A stretch of DNA of 64,000 nucleotides from Chloroflexota bacterium (GTDB taxonomy: Bacteria > Chloroflexota > Anaerolineae > JAAYZQ01), in the NCBI GenBank assembly GCA_018606645.1, contig JAGVRI010000002.1, positions 1 through 64,000 on the forward strand, written 5' to 3'. This document shows positions 34,305 through 43,626 of this stretch, piece by piece; the stretch's first letter is position 1; the number at the start of each line of letters is the position of its first letter. The position numbers and the translations under genes are program-made. The notes under the pieces were generated by a model that did no database searches, was not told the origin of the DNA, and saw only the letters and a program-made list of their open reading frames with translations.

Positions 34305-35774
34305 ATGAGAGTTACAACCGAGCGATTGGACCAGTGTCAGGTGAATGTGATTATCGAGATGGACGCGGCGGAGGTTGATGAGAAGCTGCGTCAGACGGCG
34401 AAAAAGATCGCCAGGCAGTATCCCGTGCCGGGTTACCGTCGGGGCCGGGCTCCCTTTCACGCTGTGGTACGTGCCTTTGGCCGTGAGGCCATCCGCCAGC
34501 AGGCCCTGGAGGATTTTGGCGAGGAACTGTACAAAAAGGCTCTGCAAGAGATCGAATACCAGCCGTATCAGCCTGGCGAGCTCAAGTCGGTGGAATGGGA
34601 GCCTTTCCGCATGACTATCCTCCTGCCCATCGAACCTGAAGTAGAGTTGGGGGATTACCGGGCGGTCCGGGTACCTCTGGAGCCGGAACCGGTAACCGAA
34701 GAACAGGTCGAACAGCAGTTAAAAGAGTTGCAGGAACGATACACTCAGTGGGTGCCGGTCGAACGGCCGGCTGCTCTGGGGGATCGGGTGGTCCTCGATG
34801 TGAAGGCGGAGGCGGAGGGGCAAAGCATATTGGATGAGGAAGCGCGGGAGTTCCTGCTGACGACCGATGCTGACGAACCTCTGCCGGGCCTTCACGAGGC
34901 GGTCGTAGGGATGTCGCCCGGGGAAGAAAAGACCTTCTCCCTTTCGTTGCCTGAGGATGATCCCCGACGCAAGGCCGGGGTGCAAGAAGCTACTGTTTGG
35001 GTCAAGTTGCACACCGTTAAGGAGGCAAATGTCCCGCCTTTGGATGATGACCTGGCGATGATGGTGGGGGATTATGATTCGCTCGAAGCGTTACGAGCCG
35101 GAATCCGTAAGGAACTGGAGGAGCAGGCTCGGGCCCGGGCGGAGGGCAAATATCTGGACAAAGTTCTGGACGCCATCATCGCCTCAGCAGTCAAGATCGA
35201 GTATCCTCCGCAGGCGGTGGAGGAAGAGATCGATCGAATGATCAACCGCAGAAAAGAAGAGCTGGCTTCCCTTGGGATTGAACTGGAGCGGTATCTGACC
35301 CTGATTGGGCAAACGCAACAGACATACCGGCAGGAGTTGCGTTCGCAGGCGGAGGACTTTTTGCGGAAGCAATTGGTTCTCCAGCGCATTGCTGAGCTGG
35401 AGAAGATACAGCCCAAGGACAAGGAAGTGGAGGAGAGGATCGAACGGCTGAGCGAGATGATGGGGCCGGAGGACCAGCGGTCGCACCAACTGCTGCGCAG
35501 TCCGACGGGGCGCCGTGTGATCCTGGATAACCTGGTGATGGAACAAGCGATCCAGCGGGTGATTCAGATCGCCAAGGGAGAAGCTCCTCCCCTGGAGGAA
35601 GAGACCACGGAAACGACCAGTGAGGCCCAAGCTTCTGCCGGGCCGAGCGGTGAATTGCCGGCGGACGAAATTCCAGAGAGCGCGGTAGGGGAAACGGTCG
35701 AGGAGCAGGGTCCTTCGCCTGCCCAGCCAGTGGAACCTGCTGAACTCGTGGGGAGAGAGCTTACAGACGCCTGA
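34305..35774 (+). CDS. tig: Trigger factor (ribosome-associated chaperone, peptidyl-prolyl isomerase)
   Basis: 489 residues. The N-terminal ribosome-docking signature appears as GYRRGRAPF (about 44-52; GFRxGKxP in most homologues), an FKBP-like domain lies at about 150-235, and the C-terminal chaperone arms fill 235-430. About 55 extra acidic, Pro/Ala-rich residues follow, which is longer than usual and probably disordered. It shields nascent chains at the ribosome exit. It precedes clpP and clpX as in many bacteria. Confidence 0.92.
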   Translation: MRVTTERLDQCQVNVIIEMDAAEVDEKLRQTAKKIARQYPVPGYRRGRAPFHAVVRAFGREAIRQQALEDFGEELYKKALQEIEYQPYQPGELKSVEWEPFRMTILLPIEPEVELGDYRAVRVPLEPEPVTEEQVEQQLKELQERYTQWVPVERPAALGDRVVLDVKAEAEGQSILDEEAREFLLTTDADEPLPGLHEAVVGMSPGEEKTFSLSLPEDDPRRKAGVQEATVWVKLHTVKEANVPPLDDDLAMMVGDYDSLEALRAGIRKELEEQARARAEGKYLDKVLDAIIASAVKIEYPPQAVEEEIDRMINRRKEELASLGIELERYLTLIGQTQQTYRQELRSQAEDFLRKQLVLQRIAELEKIQPKDKEVEERIERLSEMMGPEDQRSHQLLRSPTGRRVILDNLVMEQAIQRVIQIAKGEAPPLEEETTETTSEAQASAGPSGELPADEIPESAVGETVEEQGPSPAQPVEPAELVGRELTDA

Positions 35775-35810
35775 TCCGAGTGGGTGTACACTGGCTTTCT
35801 GGAAGCCGAT

Positions 35811-35832
35811 AACCGACTGGTAACCGACTGGT
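35811..35832 (+). repeat. Tandem 11-base direct repeat upstream of clpP
   Basis: AACCGACTGGT occurs twice head to tail (35811-35821 and 35822-35832) in the 96-base space between tig and clpP. It could be a regulatory site, or a chance duplication. Confidence 0.5.
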
Positions 35833-35870
35833 CGGGATCGGTTTCCGCACATTATCCAGGAGGTTTGACC

Positions 35871-36488
35871 ATGTATAGCACGTTGATCCCGATGGTGATC
35901 GAGACCACGGGACGAGGCGAGCGGGCCTATGACATCTATTCGTTGCTCCTGAAAGAACGGATCGTCTTTCTGGGCACTCCGATCAATGACCAGGTGGCGA
36001 ACCTGGTGGTCGCTCAGTTGCTTTTCCTGGATCGGGAAAACCCGGAACGAGAGGTCCAATTGTACATCAATTCGCCCGGCGGCGAGATCTACCCTGGTCT
36101 TGCTATCTATGACACGATGCAGATGATGCGCGCGCCGGTTTCGACTATCGCCGTTGGCTGGACGGCTAGCCTGGGCACGGTGTTGCTGGCGGCCGGTCGC
36201 AAGGGCCGGCGCTTTGCCCTTCCCCACGCCACCATTCACATGCATCCGGCCGGCGGTGGAACGCGAGGCTATGCCCCCGATGTCGAAATCCAGTATAAAG
36301 AATTGAAGCGGATGCAGGACTTGTTGCACAATATCCTGTCCAAACACACCGGACAGCCGGTTCAAAAGATCGCGGATGATTTCGACCGTGACTATTTCAT
36401 GGACCCGTACCAGGCGGTCGAATACGGGATCATTGATGAGGTCCTGACCCCGGAGCGGGAAGAGACCGAGACGAAGAAGGAATCGTAA
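35871..36488 (+). CDS. clpP: ATP-dependent Clp protease proteolytic subunit
   Basis: 205 residues. Catalytic triad S100 (GWTASLG), H125 and D174 keeps the family spacing of 25 and 49 residues. The serine motif is GWTAS rather than the usual GQAAS, and the histidine region is IHMHPAGG instead of MIHQPLGG, so the active-site surroundings are slightly divergent. It forms a barrel of two heptamers fed by ClpX. The start is 35871, with AGGAGG 7 bases upstream. clpX begins 7 bases after its stop. Confidence 0.94.
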   Translation: MYSTLIPMVIETTGRGERAYDIYSLLLKERIVFLGTPINDQVANLVVAQLLFLDRENPEREVQLYINSPGGEIYPGLAIYDTMQMMRAPVSTIAVGWTASLGTVLLAAGRKGRRFALPHATIHMHPAGGGTRGYAPDVEIQYKELKRMQDLLHNILSKHTGQPVQKIADDFDRDYFMDPYQAVEYGIIDEVLTPEREETETKKES

Positions 36489-36495
36489 GCGACTC

Positions 36496-37794
36496 ATGGC
36501 GCAACGAACCAGAGCCGAAGATCAACGGTGTTCGTTTTGTCACCGAAGTTATGAAGAGGTGGACCGGCTGATCTCTGGCCCAGATCAGGTCTATATCTGC
36601 GACGACTGTGTACGGTTGTGCGTCGAGATCCTGGAGGAGGAGAAACTCCAGGACCGAAAGGAGCGGGCGGCGACCGCTCTCTCGACGTTACCTTCTCCCC
36701 GGCAGATCTATGAGCGGCTGGAGGAGTATGTCGTTGGTCAGGAACGGGCGAAGAAGGTCCTGTCGGTGGCGGTCTATAACCATTACAAGCGGATTCAAGC
36801 CGGCCCGGCGGTGGATGACGTCGAACTTCAGAAGAGCAATATCCTGCTCATCGGCCCCACCGGCTGTGGGAAGACGTTGCTGGCCCAGACCTTGGCCCGC
36901 ATCCTGGAGGTTCCTTTCTCTATTGCCGATGCAACCGTCCTGACCGAGGCCGGCTATGTGGGCGAAGATGTAGAGACGATCCTGCTGGGCCTGATCCAGG
37001 CGGCCAATTTCAACCTGGAGCGTGCGGCTCAAGGCATCCTCTATATTGACGAGATCGACAAGATCGCGCGCAAATCGGGCGATAACCCCAGTATTACGCG
37101 CGACGTGTCCGGCGAGGGAGTGCAGCAGGCGCTGCTCAAGATCGTGGAAGGGTCGAAGGTCAATGTCCCGCCCCATGGTGGGCGCAAACATCCTCAGGAA
37201 GAGTTTATCCAGATCGATACGACGAACATCCTGTTCATCTGCGGCGGAACCTTTGAGAATTTGGACAAGATCGTGGGCCAGCGGTTAGGCAGGGGGCAGG
37301 TCGGCTTTACGGCCAGCCGGGAGCCGCAACGCCGCCGGGAGATGACCGCCGCCGAGCTGTTGCGCGAGGTCACGCCCGACGATCTGATGGCCTTTGGGTT
37401 GATCCCCGAATTGGTGGGCCGTCTGCCGGTGGTGGTCAGTGTGGAGCCTCTGGACAAGGCGGCGATGATCGCCATCCTCACCCAACCCAAGAACGCCTTA
37501 ATCAAGCAGTTCAAGCGGATGCTGGAGCTGGATGGAGTGGAATTGGTGGTGACGGATGATGCGCTGGAAGCAGTGGCCGAGGAGGCGTTGGGTCGCAAGA
37601 CCGGCGCCCGCGGTCTGCGCACCATTCTGGAAGAGACGCTGTTGGATGTGATGTACGAAATCCCTTCGCGGTCCGATGTGGTCAAGTGTGTGATCAACGC
37701 CGACACCATCCGGCGCAAGGTTCGGCCGTTGTTGTTGACCCAGGCGGGCCGGCCGGTGGCGTGGGGCGAGGGAATGGTCTGCGAGACGGCGTAG
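36496..37794 (+). CDS. clpX: ATP-dependent Clp protease ATP-binding subunit ClpX
   Basis: 432 residues. N-terminal zinc-binding domain with C12, C15, C35 and C38; AAA+ domain with Walker A GPTGCGKT (120-127) and Walker [11 protein letters not shown]; sensor and ALLKIVEGS segments are intact. The substrate-gripping pore loop of the family reads GYVGEDVE. It unfolds tagged proteins and feeds ClpP. No ribosome-binding site other than a weak AAGGAATCG within the clpP end. Confidence 0.96.
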   Translation: MAQRTRAEDQRCSFCHRSYEEVDRLISGPDQVYICDDCVRLCVEILEEEKLQDRKERAATALSTLPSPRQIYERLEEYVVGQERAKKVLSVAVYNHYKRIQAGPAVDDVELQKSNILLIGPTGCGKTLLAQTLARILEVPFSIADATVLTEAGYVGEDVETILLGLIQAANFNLERAAQGILYIDEIDKIARKSGDNPSITRDVSGEGVQQALLKIVEGSKVNVPPHGGRKHPQEEFIQIDTTNILFICGGTFENLDKIVGQRLGRGQVGFTASREPQRRREMTAAELLREVTPDDLMAFGLIPELVGRLPVVVSVEPLDKAAMIAILTQPKNALIKQFKRMLELDGVELVVTDDALEAVAEEALGRKTGARGLRTILEETLLDVMYEIPSRSDVVKCVINADTIRRKVRPLLLTQAGRPVAWGEGMVCETA

Positions 37795-37805
37795 GAGCTC
37801 CTGGG

Positions 37806-38459
37806 GTGGGTCTGTTTGTTACCTTTGAGGGTCCGGAAGGCTGTGGCAAGTCCACCCAGATCCGCCTGCTGAAAAGCTATCTCCAGGGAGAAGGCTGGGA
37901 TGTGTTGGACACCCGGGAGCCGGGCAGCACTCCGATCGGCGAACGAGTGCGGGCGATTCTGCTCGACCCAACGTGTGCGGAGATGGTTCCGACCACGGAA
38001 TTTCTGCTCTTTTCAGCGGCCCGGGCCCAGCATGTGGCCCAGGTCATCCGGCCTCACTTGGCGCGGGGTGGAGTGGTGCTGTGTGACCGCTATGCCGATT
38101 CGAGCCTGGCGTATCAGGGCTATGGACATCAGCTCGATCTGGAGATGGTGCGGCAGATCACCCGCTTTGCCACCGGCGGTCTGGTGCCGGATTTGACTTT
38201 TTACCTGGATGTCCCGGTCGAGGTGGGGTTGCGCCGCAAGTCAGGAGGCAGTGGGGATGCGTGGAACCGGATTGAGCAGAAGGGGATCGCCTACCATGAG
38301 AGGGTGCGCAGCGGTTATCTGACCATGGCTGCGGCAGACCCGGGCCGCTGGGTGGTGGTCGATGCCACCCAAAGTGTGGAACGGGTCCAGGAACTGATCC
38401 GCGCTGCGGTGCGGGCGCGGTGGAATGGTCCAACAGGTGAGAAAGGGGGGACGCGATGA
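37806..38459 (+). CDS. tmk: Thymidylate kinase
   Basis: 217 residues. P-loop GPEGCGKST (about 9-17), the DRY motif CDRYADSSLAYQG, and a lid region near RRKSGG. It phosphorylates dTMP to dTDP. GTG start at 37806 has AGGAG 8 bases upstream; an upstream extension inside clpX is not needed. The stop overlaps the next gene (ATGA). Confidence 0.93.
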   Translation: MGLFVTFEGPEGCGKSTQIRLLKSYLQGEGWDVLDTREPGSTPIGERVRAILLDPTCAEMVPTTEFLLFSAARAQHVAQVIRPHLARGGVVLCDRYADSSLAYQGYGHQLDLEMVRQITRFATGGLVPDLTFYLDVPVEVGLRRKSGGSGDAWNRIEQKGIAYHERVRSGYLTMAAADPGRWVVVDATQSVERVQELIRAAVRARWNGPTGEKGGTR

Positions 38460-38785
38460 AGTTGATCTTGGGTATTGTCAACCGCGATGATGCCGGGCGG
38501 TTGACCACGGCTTTGACCAGAGCCGGGTTTCGGGCGACGACCATCAGCACCACCGGGGGATTCCTCCGCCAGGGGAATACGACCCTCTTGATCGGCACCG
38601 AGGACGATCGGGTCCCTTATGCCCTGCAATTGATCCGGGAGAACTGTCACACCCGGACCCAGTTTGTGAACCCTCTGCCCCCCATCATGGAACCGGGGGA
38701 GCTCTATATGCCGACACCGGTCGAAGTTCAGGTGGGGGGAGCTACCGTCTTTGTCCTGGATATCGTTCAGTTTGAACACTTTTGA
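38456..38785 (+). CDS. darA: PII-like cyclic-di-AMP receptor (DarA/YaaQ family)
   Basis: 109 residues, the family length. NRDDAGRL and STTGGFLRQGNTTLLIG match the ligand-binding loops of DarA/PstA, a PII-like trimer that binds c-di-AMP between subunits. The tmk-darA order is the one seen in Firmicutes. Start overlaps the tmk stop, so the two are translationally coupled. A c-di-AMP-binding role is inferred from family; no cyclase gene is in the window. Confidence 0.85.
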   Translation: MKLILGIVNRDDAGRLTTALTRAGFRATTISTTGGFLRQGNTTLLIGTEDDRVPYALQLIRENCHTRTQFVNPLPPIMEPGELYMPTPVEVQVGGATVFVLDIVQFEHF

Positions 38786-38789
38786 TCGG

Positions 38790-39182
38790 CTAGGTCAGAT
38801 CGCCGGTGTCATCGCTCAGCCCCTCGGCCAGTTCGGGCATCGCTTCTTCGATCTCTTCGGGGCTTTGGCCCGATTCCAGGCGGTCCAGAACCTCGTCAAA
38901 TTCAGGAGGCATTTCTTCGCCTGTTTCGGCGCTCATTTTTCTCATCCAGCGAGCCAGGCTTTTGGGGTCCTCTTCGTCGAGGCCATCCAGCAGCGACGGA
39001 TCGGACAGGTCGTCCAGGCGGCTTTCTTCGGAGCGGACGACGGAGACACGCGACATCAGACGGGTGAGGCGCGAGCTGCCACAGCGGGGGCAGCGGCCTC
39101 CTTCTTCGGCTTCCAGGAATGAACGGAAAAAGAGGCTTACCCGGCGATGGCAATTATCACATCGGTACTCATAAATCGGCAT
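38790..39182 (-). CDS. FmdB-family zinc ribbon protein
   Basis: 130 residues. MPIYEYRC opening and four cysteines C8, C11, C31 and C34 form the small zinc ribbon of the FmdB family, here with a long acidic tail (about 45-130). The family was first seen near formamidase genes, where it was proposed to be a regulator; function is unsettled. AGGAGG lies 6 bases before ATG 39182. Tail-to-tail with darA, 4 bases apart. Confidence 0.82.
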   Translation of the reverse strand: MPIYEYRCDNCHRRVSLFFRSFLEAEEGGRCPRCGSSRLTRLMSRVSVVRSEESRLDDLSDPSLLDGLDEEDPKSLARWMRKMSAETGEEMPPEFDEVLDRLESGQSPEEIEEAMPELAEGLSDDTGDLT

Positions 39183-39229
39183 GGTCTACCTCCTGATTCC
39201 TATCGGCTTCCTGTAGCTTGGCATTGGCC

Positions 39230-39258
39230 ATTATAGCGCAAAGGCTCTTGAGGACCAA
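39230..39258 (-). promoter_or_regulatory. Predicted promoter of the FmdB-family gene
   Basis: On the minus strand: TTGGTC (39258-39253), 17-base spacer, perfect TATAAT (39235-39230). It lies in the 81-base space shared with the divergent guanylate kinase gene. Confidence 0.5.
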
Positions 39259-39263
39259 GTTTT

Positions 39264-39911
39264 ATGGCAGAAAAGGTCGTTCCAAGACGGGAGACTTCTG
39301 TGAGGCTATATCATCACGAATATTCCCCCTTGCTGTTTGTTATCTCCGGTCCTTCCGGAGTGGGAAAAGATTCGGTGGTGCGACGGTTGAAGGAGCGGGG
39401 CGTTCCGGTGCACTTTGTGGTTACGGCTACGGACCGCCCTCCACGTCCGGGCGAAGTCCCCGGCCGAGACTATTATTTTTGTACGACGGCCGAGTTTGAG
39501 CGCATGATCGCGGCCGGCGAGTTGCTGGAGTATGCCCGTGTATATGACGAGTACAAAGGCATCCCCAAAGCCCATGTCCGCCAGGCGCTCTGTTCGGGAC
39601 AGGATGTGGTCCTGCGTCTCGACGTGCAGGGGGCACGCACGGTCAAGTCTTTGATCCCGGAAGCGGTGACTATCTTTTTGATCTGTGAGTCAGAGGAAGA
39701 GTTGGTCAGCCGTTTGCGGGAACGTCGCACCGAGTCTGAAGGGGTAATCCGACGCCGCCTGGAGATCGCCCGGCAAGAGATGAACCATGTTCGTGAATTT
39801 GATTATGTGGTGATGAACCGGCGGCATCACCTGGATGCGGCGGTGGATGATATCATGGCCATTGTCCGCGCGGAGCATTGTCGCTCGGTGCCCCGCCGTA
39901 TTTGTCTGTGA
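39264..39911 (+). CDS. gmk: Guanylate kinase
   Basis: 215 residues. P-loop GPSGVGKDSV (29-38), the TATDRPPRPGEVPGRDYYFCT segment that binds GMP, and RRLEIARQEM in the lid/core. It phosphorylates GMP to GDP. The P-loop has Asp where the common Gly/Ser-Thr follows the lysine, a mild variation. ATG at 39264 has no strong ribosome-binding site; a GTG at 39300 (just before RLYHHEY) with nearer family length is possible. Confidence 0.92.
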   Translation: MAEKVVPRRETSVRLYHHEYSPLLFVISGPSGVGKDSVVRRLKERGVPVHFVVTATDRPPRPGEVPGRDYYFCTTAEFERMIAAGELLEYARVYDEYKGIPKAHVRQALCSGQDVVLRLDVQGARTVKSLIPEAVTIFLICESEEELVSRLRERRTESEGVIRRRLEIARQEMNHVREFDYVVMNRRHHLDAAVDDIMAIVRAEHCRSVPRRICL

Positions 39912-39954
39912 AAGTAGCCGTGCCTGGTGGGGTATTACGATGAAGGAGGTTGTC

Positions 39955-40461
39955 ATGAATGTTCTGGTTGCGTATGCCACCAAATATGGGGCTACCAAAG
40001 AAATTGCCGAAAGGATCGGTCGGGTTCTTCGGGAGGCAGGGATACAGGTCGATGTGTTGCCCGCCAACCGGGTCGGAGACCTGACTCCCTATCAGGCGGT
40101 GGTGTTGGGCAGCGCGGTCTATGCTGGCCAATGGCGTAAGGAAGCGGCGGCGTTCCTGACCAGTCAGGAGAAGGGATTGGCCGAGCGGCCGGTGTGGCTC
40201 TTTTCGAGTGGACCGACCGGGGAAGGCGACCCCGTCGAATTGACGAAGGGCTGGCGCTTTCCGCAGGCGCTCCAGCCTATCGCCGAGCGCATTCAGCCGC
40301 GGGACATCGCTCTTTTTCACGGTGTACTGGATTTGAGCAGGATGAACCTGTTCGAAAGACTAATCATCAAGGCGATGAAGGCCCCGCTCGGCGACTTTCG
40401 CGATTGGACGGCTATCTCGGCCTGGGCGACGACCATTGCGGAGACGTTGTCCGCCCAATAA
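39955..40461 (+). CDS. Flavodoxin-domain protein, HemG-like (menaquinone-dependent protoporphyrinogen dehydrogenase family)
   Basis: 168 residues. N-terminal VAYATKYGATKEIAERIG is the FMN phosphate-binding loop, and VVLGSAVYAGQWRKEAAAFL and WLFSSGPTGEGDP match flavin-contact loops of HemG/long-chain flavodoxins. Members oxidise protoporphyrinogen with quinone, or act as general flavodoxins; sequence alone does not separate these. AAGGAGG lies 5 bases before ATG 39955. It ends 12 bases from a convergent gene. Confidence 0.78.
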   Translation: MNVLVAYATKYGATKEIAERIGRVLREAGIQVDVLPANRVGDLTPYQAVVLGSAVYAGQWRKEAAAFLTSQEKGLAERPVWLFSSGPTGEGDPVELTKGWRFPQALQPIAERIQPRDIALFHGVLDLSRMNLFERLIIKAMKAPLGDFRDWTAISAWATTIAETLSAQ

Positions 40462-40473
40462 GGCTTGAGACTG

Positions 40474-41688
40474 CTAGCGGGGTGGGTGCACCGACAGATA
40501 TTGGTGCAGGATTGTGGCGGCCTCGCCCAGGATCTGGTACGATTCCCACTCTTGAAAGGCAGTCATGGCAAAGACGGCTGCCCCGCGCACATAGTCGTCG
40601 AGCTGTAGTTCATAGTCATACCAGGCGAGCTGTTCCACATAGTTGCCCGGCGTGTCGAGGCCCATACCCAGCTCGGCCCAGTAGTCGGCAAAGTCCTTCC
40701 ATCCCCGACCGGGGGGACCGGGACGGTCGCGCAACAGGCCATCAATCCCGCATTCGGTGATCAGCAGCGGCAGGCGTAATCCCCAGGGGATCAGAAACTG
40801 GCGATAGACCTTGCGATAGCGCAGGGTCAGCCACCCTTCGTCGTTTCGGTCGGCGCGAAAGTCGAGGGGGTCGCGGGTGGTGTGGTACCAGATGGTGGGT
40901 GCCGAGTATTCGTGCAAGCCCAAATAGCCGTCGTGCGCCTGGGCTGCTTCCAGGGCGGGTCGGAAGGCCGGCCACCATTCCAGGGGCGGTTGGCCGGCGC
41001 CAAAGTTGCCCACCACGGCGCGCAATCCCTGTTCGGCCAGCAGCCGCACCCGTTCCGCCTCCAGGTCGGCCAGCTTGGCCATCTGCGCCTCGTCCCCAGG
41101 CACCGGTTCATTGTATCCCTCCCAGGCATCCACCAGCCCGGCGCGGCGGCTATCCAAGGCCAGGGGCAACACCGCTTCGACGGCGCGGCGGGCCTCAGCG
41201 GCCATGTCAGGCCGATTGAGGTCAATTTGATCGTGCATGACCCGGCCGATCACCAGCGTCTGTGGCGAACGGGCCTTGACATCGGCCAGGAAGTTGGGAT
41301 CGAATTCGAGCGTCTTGAGCAGGGCGACGTTGCGGGTGGCAATCAGGTCCATGATCTGGGGATGGTACCAGGCGACAAACAGGCCCAACTTGGTGGGCGG
41401 GCCGGCGGGGAAGGGGGTCGGTGGGGGAGTGGGGGTGGGTGTGGGCGGTGGCGAGGTGTCGGTGGGGTTCAGGGGCGACTCTAACGGCGACGAAAAGGGG
41501 CTGTGGGGCAGGTAGCTGAGCGTGGAGGGGCGAGTCGCCGTGGGTGTGGGGGTGGGTGGATAGGGCGAAGGGCCTCGACGCCGAGAGGGCACAGGTTGAG
41601 GGGTCGGGGATAGGCCACAAGCTGATAACAGCGCGGCCAGCGTTGCCGCGCCTGCAGCACGCAACAGGCGGCGCCGGGAGATACCCAT
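40474..41688 (-). CDS. Tat-exported lipoprotein with clan-A glycosidase-like domain
   Basis: 404 residues. Twin-arginine signal (RRRLLRAAGAATLAALLSAC) with lipobox cysteine C24, a Thr/Pro-rich spacer at about 28-98, then a TIM-barrel-like domain. N193-E194-P195 resembles the acid/base of clan-A glycosidases and E312 in LLITECGIDG sits where the nucleophile is expected. No closer family was recognised, so glycan hydrolysis on the cell surface is a plausible but unproven activity. It starts 8 bases after dppC, in the same operon, with GGAGG very close to the ATG. Confidence 0.65.
   Translation of the reverse strand: MGISRRRLLRAAGAATLAALLSACGLSPTPQPVPSRRRGPSPYPPTPTPTATRPSTLSYLPHSPFSSPLESPLNPTDTSPPPTPTPTPPPTPFPAGPPTKLGLFVAWYHPQIMDLIATRNVALLKTLEFDPNFLADVKARSPQTLVIGRVMHDQIDLNRPDMAAEARRAVEAVLPLALDSRRAGLVDAWEGYNEPVPGDEAQMAKLADLEAERVRLLAEQGLRAVVGNFGAGQPPLEWWPAFRPALEAAQAHDGYLGLHEYSAPTIWYHTTRDPLDFRADRNDEGWLTLRYRKVYRQFLIPWGLRLPLLITECGIDGLLRDRPGPPGRGWKDFADYWAELGMGLDTPGNYVEQLAWYDYELQLDDYVRGAAVFAMTAFQEWESYQILGEAATILHQYLSVHPPR
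41400..41568 (-). repeat. Thr-Pro-rich low-complexity coding repeat
   Basis: Two blocks of alternating Pro/Thr codons in the lipoprotein gene (around 41400-41460 and 41525-41568) encode its extended spacer. The DNA is strongly strand-biased (G/T-rich on the plus strand) and repetitive. Confidence 0.8.
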
Positions 41689-41696
41689 TACCTCCC

Positions 41697-42626
41697 CTAT
41701 TGCCGCAGACGCGGGTCCAGGGCGTCCCGCAGCCCGTCGCCCAGCAGGTTGAGAGCCAGCACGACGAGAAAGATGGCAGCGCCGGGTATGATTGAGACAT
41801 GGGGGGCATTGCGGATGAATTGCCGTCCCTGGCTGAGCATCACCCCCCATTCGGCAGTCGGAGGCTGCGCCCCCAGGCCCAGAAAGCTCAGACCCGCCGC
41901 AGCCATGATCATCCAGCCAACATCTAGTGTCGCAGCCACGATCAGGGGACCCAGGCAGTTGGGCAGGATATGTCGGGTCAGGATGCGTACCCCCGGCGCG
42001 CCGATCAGCCGCGCGGCGTGGACAAACTCCTGCTCGCGGAGCGACAACACACTCCCGCGCACGATGCGCGCATAATAAGGGATGCCGACGATGGCCACGG
42101 CCAACATGGCGTTCCGCAAGCCAGGACCGAGCGAGGCCACAATGGCGATCGCCAGCAAGATGGCAGGGAACGCCATCAAAATGTCGATCAGGCGCATGAC
42201 CAACGAGTCCAACCATCCGCCAAAGTAGCCGGCCAGAAGCCCAACGAGGACGCCCACACTCATGGCTGCCAACACTGCCCCGAATCCGACCAACAGAGAG
42301 ATGCGTCCTCCCCAGAGCAGGCGGCTCAGGATGTCCCGTCCCAGGTCATCGGCGCCGAGAGGGTATCCAGGGGTGCCCGGCGGCACCAGCCGGTGCTCGA
42401 GGTGGGTCTGCACCGGATCCCGGGGAGCCAGAACCGGGGCCAGAACACTTGCCAGTGCGACCAAGACCAGAAAGACGCCGGCCGCCATCGCAGCGGGGTC
42501 GCGCCGCAGCCGTTGCAGGGCCTGCCGGGCCGGGCTCCGGGGTCGAATGTGCATTCCCGGATCGATCCGTTGTTTGGTTGACGCCCGAATCGCAGTCACT
42601 GACCCATCTACCCGTTCGCTAGCCAT
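41697..42626 (-). CDS. Peptide/nickel-type ABC transporter permease, DppC-like
   Basis: 309 residues with about six membrane helices. The family opening PPGTPGYPLGADDLGRDILSRLLWGGRISL and the cytoplasmic loop with ARLIGAPGVRILTRHILPNCLGPLIV (EAA-type contact with ATPase) are clear. The start is 42626 with GAGGA 6 bases upstream and overlaps dppB by 8 bases. No ATPase genes follow. Confidence 0.9.
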   Translation of the reverse strand: MASERVDGSVTAIRASTKQRIDPGMHIRPRSPARQALQRLRRDPAAMAAGVFLVLVALASVLAPVLAPRDPVQTHLEHRLVPPGTPGYPLGADDLGRDILSRLLWGGRISLLVGFGAVLAAMSVGVLVGLLAGYFGGWLDSLVMRLIDILMAFPAILLAIAIVASLGPGLRNAMLAVAIVGIPYYARIVRGSVLSLREQEFVHAARLIGAPGVRILTRHILPNCLGPLIVAATLDVGWMIMAAAGLSFLGLGAQPPTAEWGVMLSQGRQFIRNAPHVSIIPGAAIFLVVLALNLLGDGLRDALDPRLRQ

Positions 42627-43566
42627 ATCGAATCCTCGGATCAAGATAGGCGTAGAGGAGGTCCACGGCCAGGTTAACCAGGACGTATGAGGAGGCCACC
42701 AGGAGGATGGCCCCCTGCACCAATGGAAAATCCCGAGCCAGAATGCCGTTGATCATCGCCAGCCCGATGCCGGGATAGGAAAAGACGATCTCGACCAGGA
42801 CATCCCCACCGAGCAAGTATCCGACCTGCATCCCCACCACCGTCACGACCGGGATGAGGGCATTCTTCAAGGCGTGGCGATTGATCACCAAACGCTCACT
42901 CAATCCTTTGCTCCGTGCTGTCCGCACATAATCCTGACGGATCACCTCCAACATGCTGGATCGGGTCATGCGGGCAATAATGGCCATCGCCCCTGTCGCC
43001 AGGGCCATAGAAGGGAGGATCAGGTGGCTGATCAGATCAAGCACATCGCTCCGTTCTGGCGACTGGAGGCCCGATACGGGCAGGATGCCTAGCTTCAGCC
43101 CGAATAGGATTTGGAGCATGATCCCCAGCCAGAAGATGGGCATGGAGAAGCCCACCAAGACCAGCACCATGGTGGCCCGGTCGCTCACCGAGTATTGGCG
43201 AACGGCGGAGAGGATGCCGACCGGGATGCCGATGGTGCAGGCTATGAGGGCGGCCAGGACGGTCAGATACAGCGAATTGCGGAAACGATCCAGAATGAAG
43301 GGTAACACCTCCCGCTTGAGCTGAATGGACCGTCCCCAGTTGCCTTGCACGACCCGGCCGATCCAGCGGAAGTACTGGACGTGCCACGGCTGGTCCAATC
43401 CCAGATCGTGGCGCAACTGGGCCAGAGAGGTTTCGGTAGCCTTGGGTCCCAGCATGATCTGCGCCGGATCGCCAGGCGCCAACTGCATCACCAAAAAGAC
43501 GAGGAAGGTCACGCCAATCAACACCGGAATCAGGCTCAACAATCGTCGGACGATGTATCCGGTCAT
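42619..43566 (-). CDS. Peptide/nickel-type ABC transporter permease, DppB-like
   Basis: 315 residues with about six membrane helices. N-terminal RRLLSLIPVLIGVTFLVFLVMQLAPGDPA and the EAA-type loop TARSKGLSERLVINRHALKNALIPVVTVVG define DppB/OppB. It pairs with the DppC-like subunit to form the channel. Separated from the solute-binding protein gene upstream by 145 bases that hold a strong hairpin. Confidence 0.92.
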   Translation of the reverse strand: MTGYIVRRLLSLIPVLIGVTFLVFLVMQLAPGDPAQIMLGPKATETSLAQLRHDLGLDQPWHVQYFRWIGRVVQGNWGRSIQLKREVLPFILDRFRNSLYLTVLAALIACTIGIPVGILSAVRQYSVSDRATMVLVLVGFSMPIFWLGIMLQILFGLKLGILPVSGLQSPERSDVLDLISHLILPSMALATGAMAIIARMTRSSMLEVIRQDYVRTARSKGLSERLVINRHALKNALIPVVTVVGMQVGYLLGGDVLVEIVFSYPGIGLAMINGILARDFPLVQGAILLVASSYVLVNLAVDLLYAYLDPRIRYG

Positions 43567-43626
43567 CCTATGTCTCTCCAGATTCCCTTTTCCGCACTTG
43601 TTTGCAACGATGGGACCCTTTCAGAC

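Noticed and set aside
35184..36497. 437-codon open frame on the minus strand
   Set aside because: It is antisense to tig and clpP, and the His/Gln/Arg-rich product resembles no family.
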